A DNA stretch of 64,000 bases, from the NCBI RefSeq assembly GCF_000230895.2, contig NC_016604.1, positions 1,488,001-1,552,000 of the forward strand. The letters are read 5' to 3'. The notes under the pieces were generated by a model that worked only from the letters and a program-made list of their open reading frames with translations, had not been told where the DNA came from and ran no database searches. The stretch comes from Mycolicibacterium rhodesiae NBB3 (GTDB taxonomy: Bacteria; Actinomycetota; Actinomycetes; Mycobacteriales; Mycobacteriaceae). The position numbers and the translations under genes were made by a program. Shown in pieces: positions 63,305-64,000 of the stretch (within the stretch, counting starts at the first letter, position 1; each line of letters begins with the position of its first letter).

Positions 63305-63329
63305 TCGGCCGAGCCGACAATCAGGACAT
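63276..63329. repeat. Two tandem 27-base units with hairpins between lipC and the wax ester synthase gene
   Basis: Units 63276-63302 and 63303-63329 are 26/27 identical, each containing the palindrome GTCGGC-CGA-GCCGAC. The lipC stop is at the junction, and the stop of the convergent gene is in the second unit. The hairpins may serve as a shared terminator; the duplication leaves both reading frames intact. Confidence 0.85.
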
Positions 63330-64000
63330 AGCGACTTCGATGACCGTCAGCTGTTCGGAAAGTCCTGCAGCTGAACGGATTTCGACGAACGCGTCGACCA
63401 TCGCATCGGTCAGCTCGTGCGGGTCGGCCAAAGTGGCTCCGTCGGACAGCACGGAGATGTTGAGCTGGTCGACGTAGCTCCACACGGTGATGTTCAGCCC
63501 GCTGCCGGTGGTGAGCGGACCGACTGAGTAGATCTCGGTGACCAGTGCACCGCCGACGCGGCCAGGTTCGCGCGGGCCGGGCACGTTCGAGATCGGAATG
63601 TTGAGCACCTTGTTCTGGCCGTCCTTGTCGGCCAGCCAGTGGAACAGTCGCTCGGCGGGTCCCGGCGGGAAGTAGGCAGACCACCGGCTGACCAGCTCGG
63701 GGCCCATCAGGTTGTGGGTCTCCTTGGCGTTCACCGCCGCATCGTGCACGGCCTGCACCCGCTGCAGCGGATCGTCGAGTTCGATCGGCACCACCATCAT
63801 GACGCCGCTGAACCGGTTTCCAGAGATACGGTCCTTGGAGAAGTCGAAACTCACGGGCACAGAAGCCAATAGCGGATGATCGGCTTTGCCGTCGTATTTG
63901 AGCGACAGCTTCCGCAGGGCGCCCGCCGACATCGCCAGCACCATGTCGTTGATCGTGACGTTGAGATGCTTGGCGGTTTCCTTGACGTCGGCGAGTGCGA
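63321..64000 (-). CDS. Wax ester synthase / diacylglycerol acyltransferase, C-terminal part
   Basis: The frame is open to the right edge, so the N-terminal half with HHxxxDG is not seen. The visible ~226 residues fit the WS/DGAT C-terminal domain: VTINDMVLAMSAGALRKL, RFSGVMMVVPIELDDPLQ and the family signature NIPISNVPGPREP, followed by SGLNITVWSYVDQLNISVL. It esterifies long-chain alcohols or diacylglycerol with acyl-CoA. By order next to lipC and echA1 it is the Rv0221 counterpart. Confidence 0.9.
   Translation of the reverse strand, partial: ALADVKETAKHLNVTINDMVLAMSAGALRKLSLKYDGKADHPLLASVPVSFDFSKDRISGNRFSGVMMVVPIELDDPLQRVQAVHDAAVNAKETHNLMGPELVSRWSAYFPPGPAERLFHWLADKDGQNKVLNIPISNVPGPREPGRVGGALVTEIYSVGPLTTGSGLNITVWSYVDQLNISVLSDGATLADPHELTDAMVDAFVEIRSAAGLSEQLTVIEVAMS

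Overview
The window is high-GC DNA from a mycobacterium, most likely a fast-growing Mycolicibacterium. The gene order follows, in reversed numbering, the Mycobacterium tuberculosis block from about Rv0263c down to Rv0220: aac(2')-I, HemD-type regulator and CbiX, nirBD, acr2-type Hsp20, Rv0250c, the Sdh1 succinate dehydrogenase, Rv0245, fadE5, fadA2, fabG4-htdX, Rv0238/lpqI, aftD, php, Rv0228-Rv0223c, echA1, lipC and the Rv0221-type wax ester synthase. Orthologue names come from memory of those families, not from a search.

Layout. Positions 1-9700 carry the end of a PxpC-like gene, an aminoglycoside 2'-N-acetyltransferase, a siroheme/nitrite block (HemD-winged-helix fusion, CbiX-like protein, nirB, nirD), a SodC-like lipoprotein and an Hsp20 gene behind a perfect HspR box. 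Positions 8500-12650 hold a succinate dehydrogenase operon. Positions 12660-28000 centre on lipid metabolism (fadE5, fadA2, fabG4, htdX), interrupted by genes absent from the M. tuberculosis locus: a TrcRS-like two-component system, two small secreted proteins, a SulP-carbonic anhydrase fusion, an LLM protein and a TDT transporter.

Positions 27980-35340 are the most notable accessory region. A sulfotransferase and a glycosyltransferase are followed by a compact class II lanthipeptide locus: an ABC exporter, a 1035-residue LanM with a CCG zinc motif and, transcribed divergently from lanM, a 50-codon precursor gene at 35180-35332 that is easy to miss because of its size. Its product has a GG-ended leader and a Ser/Thr-rich core ending CTC.

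Positions 35340-51800 return to the conserved cell-envelope block: TetR, lpqI, DUF2613, aftD, phosphotriesterase, acyl-CoA ligase, acyltransferase, DUF3068, a membrane protein, GT4 and a methyltransferase. An AbiEi/DUF559-like gene between the ligase and the acyltransferase is bracketed symmetrically by palindromic repeats and by a 31-bp duplication of the ligase 3' end. Positions 51800-64000 hold an aldehyde dehydrogenase, a small-protein/TetR unit, DHFR-like and AraC genes, a two-subunit acyl-CoA dehydrogenase, NAT, EchA1, a Ser/Thr kinase, an acyltransferase and LipC, with KstR-type boxes before the aldehyde dehydrogenase and the acyltransferase.

Regulatory signals read directly include the HspR box, two KstR-type boxes, and a 14-bp TTACT-N4-RGTAA element shared by the fadE5, fadA2/fabG4 and tetR promoters. 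No rRNA, tRNA, CRISPR array, transposase or phage gene was seen. No gene-free stretch exceeds 300 bases.
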